Source: UBA1189 sp045612925 (GTDB lineage: Bacteria > Bacteroidota > Bacteroidia > Bacteroidales > Bacteroidaceae). From it: 23,445 nt of DNA. The DNA is taken from NCBI GenBank assembly GCA_045612925.1, contig JAZKZX010000005.1, forward strand, positions 1 through 23,445, read 5' to 3'. Positions 13,866 through 23,177 of this stretch are shown here, one piece after another. The notes under the pieces were generated by a model that did not search any database, had not been told where the DNA came from, and was given only the letters and a program-made list of their open reading frames with translations. Numbering within the stretch: the first letter of the stretch is position 1; each line of letters opens with the position of its first letter. A program made the position numbers and the translations under genes.

Positions 13866-14963
13866 ATGAACAAGACTTTGAAATGGACGCTCGTGGGCGT
13901 CGTGGGTGTGGGCTTGGCTGCAGTGTTGGGCGTGCGCACATTCATGCCTCGTGTAAATGAGGATTTGAAGGATGAAGTGGTGAAGCAGCCGCAAGCTCCG
14001 AAGCAAAATCGTGCACTCAATGTGCAAGCAGTGGTGTTAGACAAGGTGCTGTTTGCTGACGAACTTTTTATAAGTGGTAATGTGATGCCCGATGAGGAGG
14101 TAAGTTTGGCTTTCGAGACTTCAGGTAAGGTGACGGAAATTCTCTTTCAAGAGGGTGCCTATGTGCACAAGGGTGACTTGTTGGCTAAAATAAATGACGA
14201 AACACAACAGGCTGAGTTGCGCAAGCAGGAGGCACAGCTGAAACTATTCCAGGATCGCATGTATCGTCAGAATGCCTTGTTAGAAAAGGAGGCTGTCAGT
14301 GAAGAGGCTTTCCAAGAGGCGCAGGCAAACCTTGCCGGATTGCATGCAGAGATCGATCGTGTGAAGGCCAACATTGCTCAGCGCGAGTTGCGTGCTCCGT
14401 TCGATGGTGTGCTCGGTCTACGTGAAGTGAGTCTCGGAGCCTATGTATCGCCCACAACACCTATTGTGAAACTTACAAAGATGAACCCTTTGAAGATCGA
14501 GTTCTCGGTGCCCGAACGCTATTCGGGTGTGCTCAAAGCCGGTGCTCGACTCAATTTTACTGTAGAGGGCGACCTCGAGGAGCGTGCAGCAAAGGTGTAT
14601 GCCACCGACTCTCGTGTTGATATGGCTACGCGTACTTTTACCGTGCGTGCGCTCTATGACAATTCAGATGGTGCACTCTTCCCTGGTCGTTATGTGAATG
14701 TAAACTTGCTCACTCGCGAGTTTCCCGATGCTATTGCCGTGCCGAGCGAGGCCATCGTATCAGAGATGGGTCACGATAAGGTATTCCTCTATAAGAATGG
14801 TCGCGCTGAGTCGGTTATTATCACCAAGGGTATCCGCAACGAAGAACTTGTTCAGGTTGTACAAGGCCTGGAAGTCGGAGATACAGTCATTACTACGGGT
14901 ACCATGCAGTTGCGTGAAGGACAGGCTGTGGTATTGGACGTTGTCAAGCAAATTGAAAATTGA
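13866..14963 (+). CDS. RND efflux periplasmic adaptor (membrane fusion protein)
   Basis: A 365-residue adaptor of the AcrA/MexA type that links an inner-membrane RND pump to an outer-membrane channel. An N-terminal membrane anchor (about 7-25, V-G-V-V-G-V-G-L) is present, without lipobox. It is followed by the first lipoyl half (S-G-K-V-T-E-I-L-F-Q-E-G-A-Y-V-H-K-G-D-L), a charged coiled-coil hairpin (about 115-175, rich in Q, E, K, L), the second lipoyl half (L-R-A-P-F-D-G-V-L-G), and beta-barrel and membrane-proximal domains (V-P-S-E-A-I-V, G-L-E-V-G-D-T-V-I-T-T-G). Length and order are normal for the family. The pump gene follows after 111 bases holding an inverted repeat. The substrate cannot be told; family members export drugs, bile salts, dyes or detergents. 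Confidence 0.93.
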   Translation: MNKTLKWTLVGVVGVGLAAVLGVRTFMPRVNEDLKDEVVKQPQAPKQNRALNVQAVVLDKVLFADELFISGNVMPDEEVSLAFETSGKVTEILFQEGAYVHKGDLLAKINDETQQAELRKQEAQLKLFQDRMYRQNALLEKEAVSEEAFQEAQANLAGLHAEIDRVKANIAQRELRAPFDGVLGLREVSLGAYVSPTTPIVKLTKMNPLKIEFSVPERYSGVLKAGARLNFTVEGDLEERAAKVYATDSRVDMATRTFTVRALYDNSDGALFPGRYVNVNLLTREFPDAIAVPSEAIVSEMGHDKVFLYKNGRAESVIITKGIRNEELVQVVQGLEVGDTVITTGTMQLREGQAVVLDVVKQIEN

Positions 14964-14981
14964 TTTTAATTTACCATTTCA

Positions 14982-15062
14982 CTATTTACAATGTGCAATT
15001 TGGCTATTTGGTAGCCGCGAAGACAATAGTACATCAATAGTAAATAGTCAAATTGTAAATAG
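14982..15062. repeat. Imperfect inverted repeat between adaptor and pump genes
   Basis: The right arm, 15042-15062, read in reverse complement is CTATTTACAA then TTTGACTATTT. The left arm, 14982-15009, has CTATTTACAA, then 7 extra bases, then TTTGGCTATTT, with one mismatch. The arms flank about 32 bases of spacer. The A/T-rich words CTATTTACAAT and AATTGTAAATAG look like a dispersed intergenic repeat. In RNA it could form a long hairpin between two co-transcribed genes. Confidence 0.65.
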
Positions 15063-15074
15063 CAGAGCAAAGCT

Positions 15075-18000
15075 ATGAACATATCAGAACTTAGTATACG
15101 TCGCCCGGTGCTTGCCACCGTATTTACGCTCATCATCGTGCTCTTCGGTGCGATTGGTTACATGAGCCTTGGCGTGCGCGAATATCCCTCGGTGGATAAC
15201 CCCATTATCTCGGTGTCGTGCTCCTATCCCGGTGCTAATGCCGATGTCATAGAGAACCAGATTACCGAGCCGCTCGAGCAGAATATCAACGGTATTCCCG
15301 GTATCCGCTCGCTTACCAGTGTCAGCCAGCAGGGTTCGTGTAACATTACCGTAGAGTTTGAACTTTCAGTAGATCTCGAGACGGCTGCCAATGATGTGCG
15401 TGACAAGGTGTCACGTGCCCAGCGCTTCCTCCCACGAGACTGTGATCCTCCTACCGTGTCGAAGGCCGATGCCGATGCGTCGCCCATCCTCATGGTAGCC
15501 ATCCAGAGCGACAAGCGCTCTCTACTCGAACTCAGCGAGATTGCTGACCTCACCGTGAAGGAACAGTTGCAGACCATCCCCGAGGTGAGCGGTGTGAGCA
15601 TTTGGGGTGAAAAGAAGTATTGTATGCGACTCTGGCTCGACCCTGTAAAGATGTCGGGCTATGGGCTCACTCCCATGGACGTGAAGAATGCCCTTGATAA
15701 GGAGAATGTCGAACTGCCCTCAGGAAGTATTGAGGGTAACACCGTGGAACTCTCCATCCGTACGCTCGGCTTGATGCACACCACTGATGAGTTCAACAAC
15801 CTCGTCATCAAGGAGCAGGATGGACGCATCATCCGTTTCAGCGATATCGGCCGTGCCGAACTCAGCGCCCGCGACATCAAGAGCTACATGAAGATGAATG
15901 GTGTGCCCATGGTGGGTGTGGTAGTGATTCCTCAGCCCGGTGCTAACCACATTAACATTGCAGAGGCAGTGTATGAACGCATGGAGGTGATGAAGAAAGA
16001 CCTCCCCGAGGATGTGAAGTATGAATATAGCTTTGATAATACCCGCTTTATCCGTGCCTCTATTGCCGAGGTGAAGGATACAATCATCGAGGCTTTTGTG
16101 CTCGTTATTGTTATCATCTTCCTCTTCTTGCGCGACTGGCGTGTGACGCTTGTCCCCTGTATCGTCATCCCTGTATCGCTCATCGGTGCCTTCTTCATCA
16201 TGTATGTATTGGGCTTCTCCATCAATGTGCTTACAATGTTGGCCATCGTGCTCTCCGTGGGACTCGTGGTCGACGATGCCATCGTGATGACGGAGAACAT
16301 CTATATACGAATAGAGAAGGGTATGCGCCCCCGTGCTGCAGGTATCGAGGGTGCCAAGGAAATCTTCTTTGCCGTTATCTCTACCACCATCACCTTGCTG
16401 GCCGTGTTCTTCCCCATCGTCTTCATGGATGGTATGACGGGCCGCCTGTTCCGTGAGTTTGCGTTGGTGATTGCCGGTGCGGTGATTATCTCTTCATTTG
16501 CCGCGCTCACCGTGACTCCCATGCTCGCCACCAAGATACTCAAGCGCCGCAAAGAACAGGGATGGTTCTACCGCAAGACCGAGCCCTTCTTTGTGGGACT
16601 CAATAACTTCTATGAGCGCTCGCTCAACTTTATCCTCCGTCACCGCATGGTGGCCCTTGTCGTGATGATCATCTCGCTCGGTGCCTGCGTATGGATGTGG
16701 GGTGAGGTGCCTGCCGAGATGGCTCCCCTCGAGGATCGTTCGCAGATTACCATTCGCACCATGGGGCCAGAGGGGGTTACCTATGAATACATGCGCGATT
16801 ATACCGAAGAAATCAACCAGTTGGCCGACTCGCTCGTGCCCGATGCCAAATTCATCACTGCCCGCGTGTCGAGCGGTTCGGGTAACATTCAGATTACTCT
16901 GCCCGACATCAATGAACGCGACTATAGCCAGATGGATGTGGCCGCCAAGCTCTCGCGTGAGGTGCAGAAGAAGACCGGTGCACGCTCCTTCGTGCAGCAG
17001 CAGTCTACCTTCGGTGGCCGTCGTGGCGGTATGCCCGTGCAGTATGTGTTGCAGGCTACCGATATCGAGAAACTGGCCGAGGTGCTTCCCACGTTCCTTG
17101 CCAAGGTGTACGAGAACCCCGTCTTCCAGATGGCCGACGTGAACCTCAAGTTCAGCAAGCCCGAGGTGCGCATCGAGATCAATCGTGAGAAGGCCAATCT
17201 CATGGGCGTTCACACTCGCGACATCGCGCAGACCCTCCAGTATGGTCTCAGCGGTCAGCGTATGGGTTACCTCTACCTCAACGGAAAGCAGTATGAGATT
17301 GTAGGCGAGATCAATCGTCAGCAGCGCAACGCACCATCGAACCTCAAGTCTATCTACATGCGTAGTGCTACGGGCGAGATGATACAGATGGACAACCTCG
17401 TAGAGCTCGTCGAGGGTATCGCGCCTCCCAAGCTCTATCGCTACAACCGCTTCGTAGCTGCCACCATCTCGGCTGGCTTGGCCGAGGGTAAGACCATCGG
17501 TGATGGTCTCGACGAGATGGATAAGATTGCCGCTGAAGTGCTTGACGACACCTTCCGCACCGCCCTATCGGGTGAGTCCAAGGAGTTCCGCGAGAGTTCA
17601 TCGAGCCTCTTCTTCGCCTTCGGCTTGGCCCTCCTGCTCATCTACCTCATCCTGGCTGCCCAGTTCGAGAGCTTTAAGGACCCCATCATCATCATGATTA
17701 CCATCCCCTTGGCTATCTTCGGTGCCCTCATCTTCATGCTCGTGGGGGAGCAGACGATGAATATCTACTCCGAAATTGGTATGATTATGCTCGTGGGTCT
17801 TGTGGCCAAGAATGGTATCCTCATCGTTGAGTTTGCCAATCAGCGTCAGAAGAGTGGTGAGGACAAGATGACCGCTATTCGCGAGGCCTCGGTACAGCGC
17901 TTGCGTCCTATCCTCATGACCAGTACCTCTACCATGCTCGGCTTGCTCCCCTTGATGTTTGCTACGGGTGAGGGTGCCAACGGACGTATTGCCATGGGTA

Positions 18001-18110
18001 CAGCCGTAGTAGGCGGTATGCTCATCTCGACCATCATGACCATGTATGTGGTGCCTGCCATCTATAGTTACATATCTACTGATCAATCAAAAGAGGAGGA
18101 ACAACAATGA
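15075..18110 (+). CDS. RND multidrug efflux pump, inner-membrane subunit (HAE1/AcrB type)
   Basis: A 1011-residue proton-driven pump, near the usual 1030-1050. Order: first transmembrane helix (about 10-30), a large periplasmic loop with porter domains (F-E-L-S-V-D-L-E-T-A-A-N-D-V), helices 2-6 (about 330-530), a second periplasmic loop, and helices 8-12 (about 850-1000). The proton-relay residues are present: Asp400 and Asp401 in G-L-V-V-D-D-A-I-V-M-T-E-N-I, and Lys912 in G-L-V-A-K-N-G-I-L-I-V-E-F. It forms a trimer taking substrates from the periplasm or membrane and passes them to the TolC-like channel encoded next, whose ATG overlaps its stop by 4 bases. Codon use is richer in G and C than in the lipoprotein operon. 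Substrate is not deducible. Confidence 0.96.
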   Translation: MNISELSIRRPVLATVFTLIIVLFGAIGYMSLGVREYPSVDNPIISVSCSYPGANADVIENQITEPLEQNINGIPGIRSLTSVSQQGSCNITVEFELSVDLETAANDVRDKVSRAQRFLPRDCDPPTVSKADADASPILMVAIQSDKRSLLELSEIADLTVKEQLQTIPEVSGVSIWGEKKYCMRLWLDPVKMSGYGLTPMDVKNALDKENVELPSGSIEGNTVELSIRTLGLMHTTDEFNNLVIKEQDGRIIRFSDIGRAELSARDIKSYMKMNGVPMVGVVVIPQPGANHINIAEAVYERMEVMKKDLPEDVKYEYSFDNTRFIRASIAEVKDTIIEAFVLVIVIIFLFLRDWRVTLVPCIVIPVSLIGAFFIMYVLGFSINVLTMLAIVLSVGLVVDDAIVMTENIYIRIEKGMRPRAAGIEGAKEIFFAVISTTITLLAVFFPIVFMDGMTGRLFREFALVIAGAVIISSFAALTVTPMLATKILKRRKEQGWFYRKTEPFFVGLNNFYERSLNFILRHRMVALVVMIISLGACVWMWGEVPAEMAPLEDRSQITIRTMGPEGVTYEYMRDYTEEINQLADSLVPDAKFITARVSSGSGNIQITLPDINERDYSQMDVAAKLSREVQKKTGARSFVQQQSTFGGRRGGMPVQYVLQATDIEKLAEVLPTFLAKVYENPVFQMADVNLKFSKPEVRIEINREKANLMGVHTRDIAQTLQYGLSGQRMGYLYLNGKQYEIVGEINRQQRNAPSNLKSIYMRSATGEMIQMDNLVELVEGIAPPKLYRYNRFVAATISAGLAEGKTIGDGLDEMDKIAAEVLDDTFRTALSGESKEFRESSSSLFFAFGLALLLIYLILAAQFESFKDPIIIMITIPLAIFGALIFMLVGEQTMNIYSEIGMIMLVGLVAKNGILIVEFANQRQKSGEDKMTAIREASVQRLRPILMTSTSTMLGLLPLMFATGEGANGRIAMGTAVVGGMLISTIMTMYVVPAIYSYISTDQSKEEEQQ
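18094..18099 (+). promoter_or_regulatory. Strong Shine-Dalgarno site before the TolC-like gene
   Basis: AGGAGG lies inside the end of the pump gene, 7 bases before ATG 18107. Such full Shine-Dalgarno sites are rare in Bacteroidetes. Together with the ATGA overlap it fixes the start and indicates efficient coupled translation of the channel. Confidence 0.7.
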
Positions 18111-19489
18111 AAGGATTCTTCATATATGTAGTGGCAGCATTGTTTGCTATGCCCATGCTTGCTATTGAGGATAATGACAGCACCTCAATTCTGTCCACTT
18201 TGCATAGTGAAACGCTGCAAGCATCCAAGGATGCCAGTCCGCAGACTCTACAAGAGTGCCTAGAGAAGGGGCTGAACAAGAATTATTCGCTTCGTATTAT
18301 TCGTAATGAAGAGCAGATTGCTGCCAATAATGCTACTATGGAGAATGCTGGATTGCTCCCTTCGGTGAGTATTTCGGCTGGCTATAGTGGTTCAGCCTAT
18401 GGTAACAATACGTCCTCTCGAGATGGTGGTGTTACTCAAAATCGAGGTGTTTATGATGATGGTATTGATGCTGGCATCGATGTGTCGTGGACATTGTTCG
18501 ATGGTTTCAAGACTGTGGCCAATTACGATCGCTTGAGAGAACTCTCGCTCATCTCGTCTATCCAAACTCGCCTTGCTGTTGAAGACTATATGGCCGAGTT
18601 GACAGCTGAATACTATAATTTCGTGCAGCAGCGCCAGCGCCTACAAAACTATGTATCTGCTGTTGAACTCTCGCGTGAACGTCTTCGTATCGTATATGAG
18701 CGTTGGATGATAGGTTCGCTCTCGCGTCTCGACCTTTTGCAGGCACGTGTCGACTTCAATGCCGATAGTGCTCAGTGCCTCAAGCAGCGTGAGCTGTTGG
18801 CTTCATCGCGTATTCGTCTGCACGAACTGATGGCGGCCGATAGCCTTGATGTAAACTTTACCACATTGGAAGACGATATAGACCTTCTCGTGCTTCCTAC
18901 CTTTGATAGCCTATGGGTGCAGACTAAGGAGAACAATGCCTCTATGATTATGGCAAGTCACAATCGTACACTTGCTGATATTGAGCTTCGCAGTGTGCGT
19001 TCGCGCAACTATCCTTATGTAAAACTCAATGGAGGGTATGGGTACCGGACCAATCACTACGGTGTAGGTAGCACTCTACGTCGCAATCAATGGAGTGGTG
19101 ATGTGGGGGTATCAGTCGGCTTTAACCTCTACGATGGTAAGCGTCGCAGTGAGCAACGTAATGCCCGCCTCTCGGTTAAGAATGCAGAACTTGAGGAGTA
19201 TGACCTGACTCTCTCACTCTATACCGACCTTGCCGACTTATGGCAAGCCTACGAGAACAACCGCATGCTGCTTGCTTTGGAGAAAGAAAATGTGATAGCT
19301 GCTCGTGAAAATTATGATATTGCACATGAACGTTACTTGCTTGGCGACCTTTCGGGTATTGAGATGCGTGAAGCTCAAAAGAGCCTTCTCGATGCCGAAG
19401 AACGCATCCTTGTGGCAGAGTATAATACCAAGGTGTGTGAGATCTCTCTCCTCCAATTGAGCGGTGGTATCACGGAGTATCTGAAGTAG
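18107..19489 (+). CDS. TolC-like outer-membrane efflux channel
   Basis: A 460-residue outer-membrane factor. The signal peptide covers about residues 1-19 (cut after M-L-A), with no lipobox, so it is not a lipidated OprM type. Two OEP repeats follow, each with long amphipathic helices and a short barrel hairpin. The first starts L-Q-E-C-L-E-K-G-L-N-K-N-Y-S-L with L-L-P-S-V-S-I-S-A-G-Y; the second has N-Y-P-Y-V-K-L-N-G-G-Y-G-Y and V-G-F-N-L-Y-D-G-K-R-R-S. Members form trimeric tunnels that complete the adaptor-pump assembly across the periplasm and outer membrane. The start overlaps the pump stop by 4 bases. It is the last gene of the efflux operon; mfd begins 85 bases later. Confidence 0.92.
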   Translation: MKGFFIYVVAALFAMPMLAIEDNDSTSILSTLHSETLQASKDASPQTLQECLEKGLNKNYSLRIIRNEEQIAANNATMENAGLLPSVSISAGYSGSAYGNNTSSRDGGVTQNRGVYDDGIDAGIDVSWTLFDGFKTVANYDRLRELSLISSIQTRLAVEDYMAELTAEYYNFVQQRQRLQNYVSAVELSRERLRIVYERWMIGSLSRLDLLQARVDFNADSAQCLKQRELLASSRIRLHELMAADSLDVNFTTLEDDIDLLVLPTFDSLWVQTKENNASMIMASHNRTLADIELRSVRSRNYPYVKLNGGYGYRTNHYGVGSTLRRNQWSGDVGVSVGFNLYDGKRRSEQRNARLSVKNAELEEYDLTLSLYTDLADLWQAYENNRMLLALEKENVIAARENYDIAHERYLLGDLSGIEMREAQKSLLDAEERILVAEYNTKVCEISLLQLSGGITEYLK

Positions 19490-19574
19490 TCTGCGGTATG
19501 TAATGTGATTTTTTTGCCTTTGTAATAGACGGGTGGAACAATTGTCTCATCTGTCCTAAAGGTGTTGAGGTAAT

Positions 19575-22500
19575 ATGGAGATAATCGATTTGGTGAAGCG
19601 CTTTGCTGGGCATTCGGGCGTGGCAGCGGTGCAGAAGGTGTGGGGTGATGATAGTGTGCGCACGATGCACTTTAAGGGGCTGTCGGCATCGGCGGCTCCC
19701 ATGCTGTTTGCAGCGTTGGCAAGTGCAGAGAAGTCGTGGCAGGTGCCTGTGGCGCTCTTTGTGCTCAATGACCTCGAAGAAGCTGGCTATTTCTACCACG
19801 ACTTGACACAGATGTTGGGCGATGCACAGGTGCTCTTTCTCCCTTCATCGTATAAGCGCGCTATCAAGTACGGTCAAAAGGACTCTGCCAATGAGGTACT
19901 GCGCACAGAGGTGCTCACAAGATTGGTAGCCTCACCCCAACCCTCTTCCAAGGAGAGGGGGAAACAGGCATTGCGAACCCAAAGTCACCCCTCCTCGGGA
20001 GGGGCAGGAGGGAGGCTTTATATCGTTACCTATCCCGATGCTCTAGCTGAATTGGTAGTGTCGCGCGACATGCTGAATGACCGCTCGATAACTTTGGCGG
20101 TGGGCGACACGATAGAGATCTCCAAAATGGAGGCGACGCTGATAGGCGAGGGCTTCGAGCGCGTGGACTATGTCTACGAGCCGGGGCAGTTTGCCGTGCG
20201 TGGTAGTATCATCGATGTCTTCTCCTACGCTTCGGAATACCCCTTCCGCATCGACCTCTTCGGCGATGAGATTGATAGTATACGCACCTTCGAGATTGAG
20301 ACGCAACTCTCGCGTGATAAGGTGGAACATATCAGCATTGTGCCCAACTTTGAAGGAGTCAGTGAGCAGGGTCAAGTAACCTTCTTTGATGCTTTGCCTG
20401 ACGGCACAGCACTCGCATTTCAGGATTATCTGTGGGTGCACGAGCGGATAGCACAATTCAGCGAAGAAGGACTTTCGCTGCAAGCAATGCAGAGTGCCGA
20501 CGAGGCTACGGATTGCAGCATTAACCTATTGGATGCTGCGGATTTCATCCGCAAGACTCAAGCCTTCCGGCGCATAGAGTTCGGAGTAAAATCGTCCACT
20601 ACAGTTCAGGCTGTGGTAAGTTTTGATACCTCGCCTCAGCCCCTCTTTCATAAGAATTTTGAACTGGTGGAACAGTCGCTCACCGACCTCATTGAACGGG
20701 GCTATCAACTATACATTCTCACCGATAGCGCCAAGCAGGCCGAGCGATTGAAGACCATCTTTGAGGAGCGTGGCAACGATATTCCCTTCGTAGCGGTGGA
20801 TAAGACCATCCACGGAGGCTTCACCGATACGACGATGCGTGTAGCCTGCTTCACCGACCATCAGATATTCGATCGTTTCCATAAGTACAACCTCCGCAGC
20901 GACAAGGCACGCAGTGGTAAGATGGCCATCTCGCTCAAGGAGTTGTCGCAATTTGAGCCAGGCGACTATGTGGTGCACATCGACCATGGCGTAGGACGCT
21001 TTGCCGGACTGGTGCGTATGCCCAATGGCAATAGTACGCAGGAGGTTATCAAGCTCGTCTATAGCAACGATGATGTGGTGTTCGTCTCTATTCACTCTCT
21101 GCACAAGATTTCGAAATATAAGAGTAAGGAGGGCGAGGCTCCACGCATCAACAAACTTGGCACAGGCGCTTGGGAGAAGCTCAAGGAGCGCACCAAGACC
21201 AAGATCAAGGATATCGCGCGCGACCTTATCAAACTCTACTCGCAGCGTGCACAGGAGAAGGGATTTGCCTATAGCCCCGACAGCTTCCTGCAACACGAGT
21301 TGGAGGCAAGCTTTATTTATGAAGATACGCCCGACCAGTTGAAGGCAACCCTTGATGTGAAAGGCGATATGGAGCGCGAGCGCCCGATGGACCGCCTCGT
21401 GTGTGGCGATGTGGGCTTCGGCAAGACCGAGGTGGCGGTGCGTGCAGCCTTCAAGGCAGCGTGCGACAATAAGCAGGTGGCAGTGCTCGTGCCTACTACC
21501 GTGTTGGCTTATCAGCACTGGCGCACCTTCTCGGAACGACTGAAGAATCTGCCCTGCAAGGTCGAGTACTTGAGTCGTGCCCGCTCGGCAGCCGACACCA
21601 AGAAGGTGCTCGAAGGGCTTAAGAGTGGTGAAGTGAATATAGTAGTAGGTACGCACAAACTTATCGGCAAGGGAGTGCACTTCAAAGATTTGGGCTTGCT
21701 CATCATCGACGAAGAGCAGAAGTTTGGTGTATCGGTAAAGGAAAAATTACGCCAGATGAAGGTGAGCATCGATACGCTCACCCTCACCGCCACTCCCATA
21801 CCGCGTACATTGCAGTTCTCGCTTATGGGAGCGCGCGACTTGAGTGTGATACAGACGCCGCCTCCCAATCGCTATCCCATACAGACCGAGGTGCACACCT
21901 TCAACGAGGAGATTATACGCGAGGCGGTCAACTTCGAGCTCAGCCGCAACGGACAGCTCTTCTTTATCAACAACCGCATACAAAATCTGCCCGAGCTGGC
22001 TGCTCTCATCACCCGCTGCGTACCCGATGCTCGTGTATGTATCGGACACGGCCAGATGCCGCCCGAAGAATTGGAGAAGGTTATCATGGGCTTTGTCAAT
22101 CATGACTATGATGTGCTTATTGCCACCTCCATTGTAGAGAACGGTATCGATATCCCCAATGCCAATACTATCATTATTAATGCTGCGCACAATTTCGGAC
22201 TCAGTGACCTGCACCAGATGCGTGGTCGCGTGGGCCGTGGCAATAAGAAGGCCTTCTGTTATCTGTTGGCACCGCCCCTCTCGGGACTTACCTCCGAGGC
22301 ACGCCGCAGACTACAGGCCATCGAGAACTTTACCGATCTGGGCAGTGGCATACATATTGCCATGCAAGACCTCGATATTCGTGGTGCGGGCAATCTGCTT
22401 GGTGCCGAGCAGAGCGGTTTCATTGCCGACCTCGGCTACGAGACCTACCAGAAGATCTTGGGCGAAGCGGTACACGAACTCAAAGCCAATGAGTTTGCCG

Positions 22501-23006
22501 ACCTCATCATGGGCGATGCGGGTGATGATGGTAAGATTAGCGGTGAGGGTTTTGTTGAAGAGTGCGCTGTAGAGAGCGACCTCGAACTCCTCTTCCCCGA
22601 TGAGTATATCCCCACCAGCAGTGAGCGCATGCTCGTATATCGCGAGCTTGATAGTCTGGAGAGCGATGAAGAACTGAAGAAGTTCCGCACCCGCCTCACC
22701 GACCGCTTTGGTGCCGTGCCGCCTACGGGCGAGGAGTTGCTTCGCGTAGTCCCCCTGCGTCGTTTGGGCAAGCAGCTCGGTATAGAGAAGATCTTGCTCA
22801 AGGGTGGCCAGATGGCGCTCTACTTCGTGAGCAACCTCGAGAGCCCCTACTACGACAGCGCAGCCTTCGGGCGTGTGATGAACTACACCGCCATGTCGCC
22901 CTATGAGTGCCGTTTTCGCGAACTGTCTGGTAAGCGTAGCCTGCTCTTCAAGGGTATCAAGACGGTCGAGGAGGCCCTCGGAGTGTTGGCGATGATGATG
23001 TATTGA
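19575..23006 (+). CDS. mfd: Mfd, transcription-repair coupling factor
   Basis: An 1143-residue ATP-driven DNA translocase that removes RNA polymerase stalled at DNA damage and recruits UvrA for nucleotide excision repair. The UvrB-like N-terminal region (about 1-340) contains E-G-F-E-R-V-D-Y-V-Y-E-P-G-Q-F. The RNA polymerase-interacting domain starts G-D-Y-V-V-H-I-D-H-G-V-G (463-474). The motor has Walker A G-D-V-G-F-G-K-T (611-618), Walker B D-E-E-Q (712-715) and motif VI Q-M-R-G-R-V-G-R (881-888), followed by the C-terminal regulatory domain. Residues about 120-146 are low in complexity (S, P, G, Q, R, K) and derive from a palindromic DNA insertion. A GAGG at 19567-19570 supports the start. 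A near-miss -7 box (TGCCTTTG, 19515-19522) lies upstream without a -33 box, so read-through from the efflux operon is possible. Confidence 0.97.
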   Translation: MEIIDLVKRFAGHSGVAAVQKVWGDDSVRTMHFKGLSASAAPMLFAALASAEKSWQVPVALFVLNDLEEAGYFYHDLTQMLGDAQVLFLPSSYKRAIKYGQKDSANEVLRTEVLTRLVASPQPSSKERGKQALRTQSHPSSGGAGGRLYIVTYPDALAELVVSRDMLNDRSITLAVGDTIEISKMEATLIGEGFERVDYVYEPGQFAVRGSIIDVFSYASEYPFRIDLFGDEIDSIRTFEIETQLSRDKVEHISIVPNFEGVSEQGQVTFFDALPDGTALAFQDYLWVHERIAQFSEEGLSLQAMQSADEATDCSINLLDAADFIRKTQAFRRIEFGVKSSTTVQAVVSFDTSPQPLFHKNFELVEQSLTDLIERGYQLYILTDSAKQAERLKTIFEERGNDIPFVAVDKTIHGGFTDTTMRVACFTDHQIFDRFHKYNLRSDKARSGKMAISLKELSQFEPGDYVVHIDHGVGRFAGLVRMPNGNSTQEVIKLVYSNDDVVFVSIHSLHKISKYKSKEGEAPRINKLGTGAWEKLKERTKTKIKDIARDLIKLYSQRAQEKGFAYSPDSFLQHELEASFIYEDTPDQLKATLDVKGDMERERPMDRLVCGDVGFGKTEVAVRAAFKAACDNKQVAVLVPTTVLAYQHWRTFSERLKNLPCKVEYLSRARSAADTKKVLEGLKSGEVNIVVGTHKLIGKGVHFKDLGLLIIDEEQKFGVSVKEKLRQMKVSIDTLTLTATPIPRTLQFSLMGARDLSVIQTPPPNRYPIQTEVHTFNEEIIREAVNFELSRNGQLFFINNRIQNLPELAALITRCVPDARVCIGHGQMPPEELEKVIMGFVNHDYDVLIATSIVENGIDIPNANTIIINAAHNFGLSDLHQMRGRVGRGNKKAFCYLLAPPLSGLTSEARRRLQAIENFTDLGSGIHIAMQDLDIRGAGNLLGAEQSGFIADLGYETYQKILGEAVHELKANEFADLIMGDAGDDGKISGEGFVEECAVESDLELLFPDEYIPTSSERMLVYRELDSLESDEELKKFRTRLTDRFGAVPPTGEELLRVVPLRRLGKQLGIEKILLKGGQMALYFVSNLESPYYDSAAFGRVMNYTAMSPYECRFRELSGKRSLLFKGIKTVEEALGVLAMMMY
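19931..20014. repeat. Palindromic repeat-like insertion inside mfd
   Basis: This 84-base block, a multiple of three, holds two hairpins. One is CCCTCT (19941-19946) / AGAGGG (19954-19959). The other is a perfect 7-bp stem with 3-base loop, CCCCTCC-TCG-GGAGGGG (19988-20004). It encodes S-P-Q-P-S-S-K-E-R-G-K and H-P-S-S-G-G-A-G-G, with no likeness to a folded domain, between L-T-R-L-V-A and R-L-Y-I-V-T-Y, which join smoothly in Mfd as I recall it. The base composition differs sharply from the gene around it. It resembles intergenic palindromes of Bacteroidetes, here carried in frame. Confidence 0.75.
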
Positions 23007-23146
23007 CTTTTTATTGCCAATTTCATATAGCAAATAAAGCGTCTTTCATATTGGGGTAACTATTTTTCTCCAACGAAATTGCAAGATTTTATGATATTTC
23101 TTATCATTTTGTTCCGATTTTAGTGCAATATATGAAAAGAATATCT

Positions 23147-23154
23147 TAAATTTG
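23147..23154 (+). promoter_or_regulatory. -7 box upstream of the small lipoprotein ORF and gapA
   Basis: TAAATTTG matches the Bacteroidetes TAnnTTTG box. The -33 region has only a weak TTAG-like match. Transcription would start near 23161, about 17 bases before the small ORF at 23178, and could continue into gapA, for which no better promoter is visible. Confidence 0.5.
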
Positions 23155-23177
23155 CGGTGAAATAGTTTGATTACGGG

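Noticed and set aside
16494..17213. A 239-codon minus-strand open frame inside the RND pump gene.
   Set aside because: It is the complement of conserved pump codons; composition is His- and Gly-rich without domain features, as expected of a shadow frame.
20709..21680. A 323-codon minus-strand open frame inside mfd.
   Set aside because: It lies opposite the conserved RNA polymerase-binding and motor regions of Mfd and shows no features of its own.
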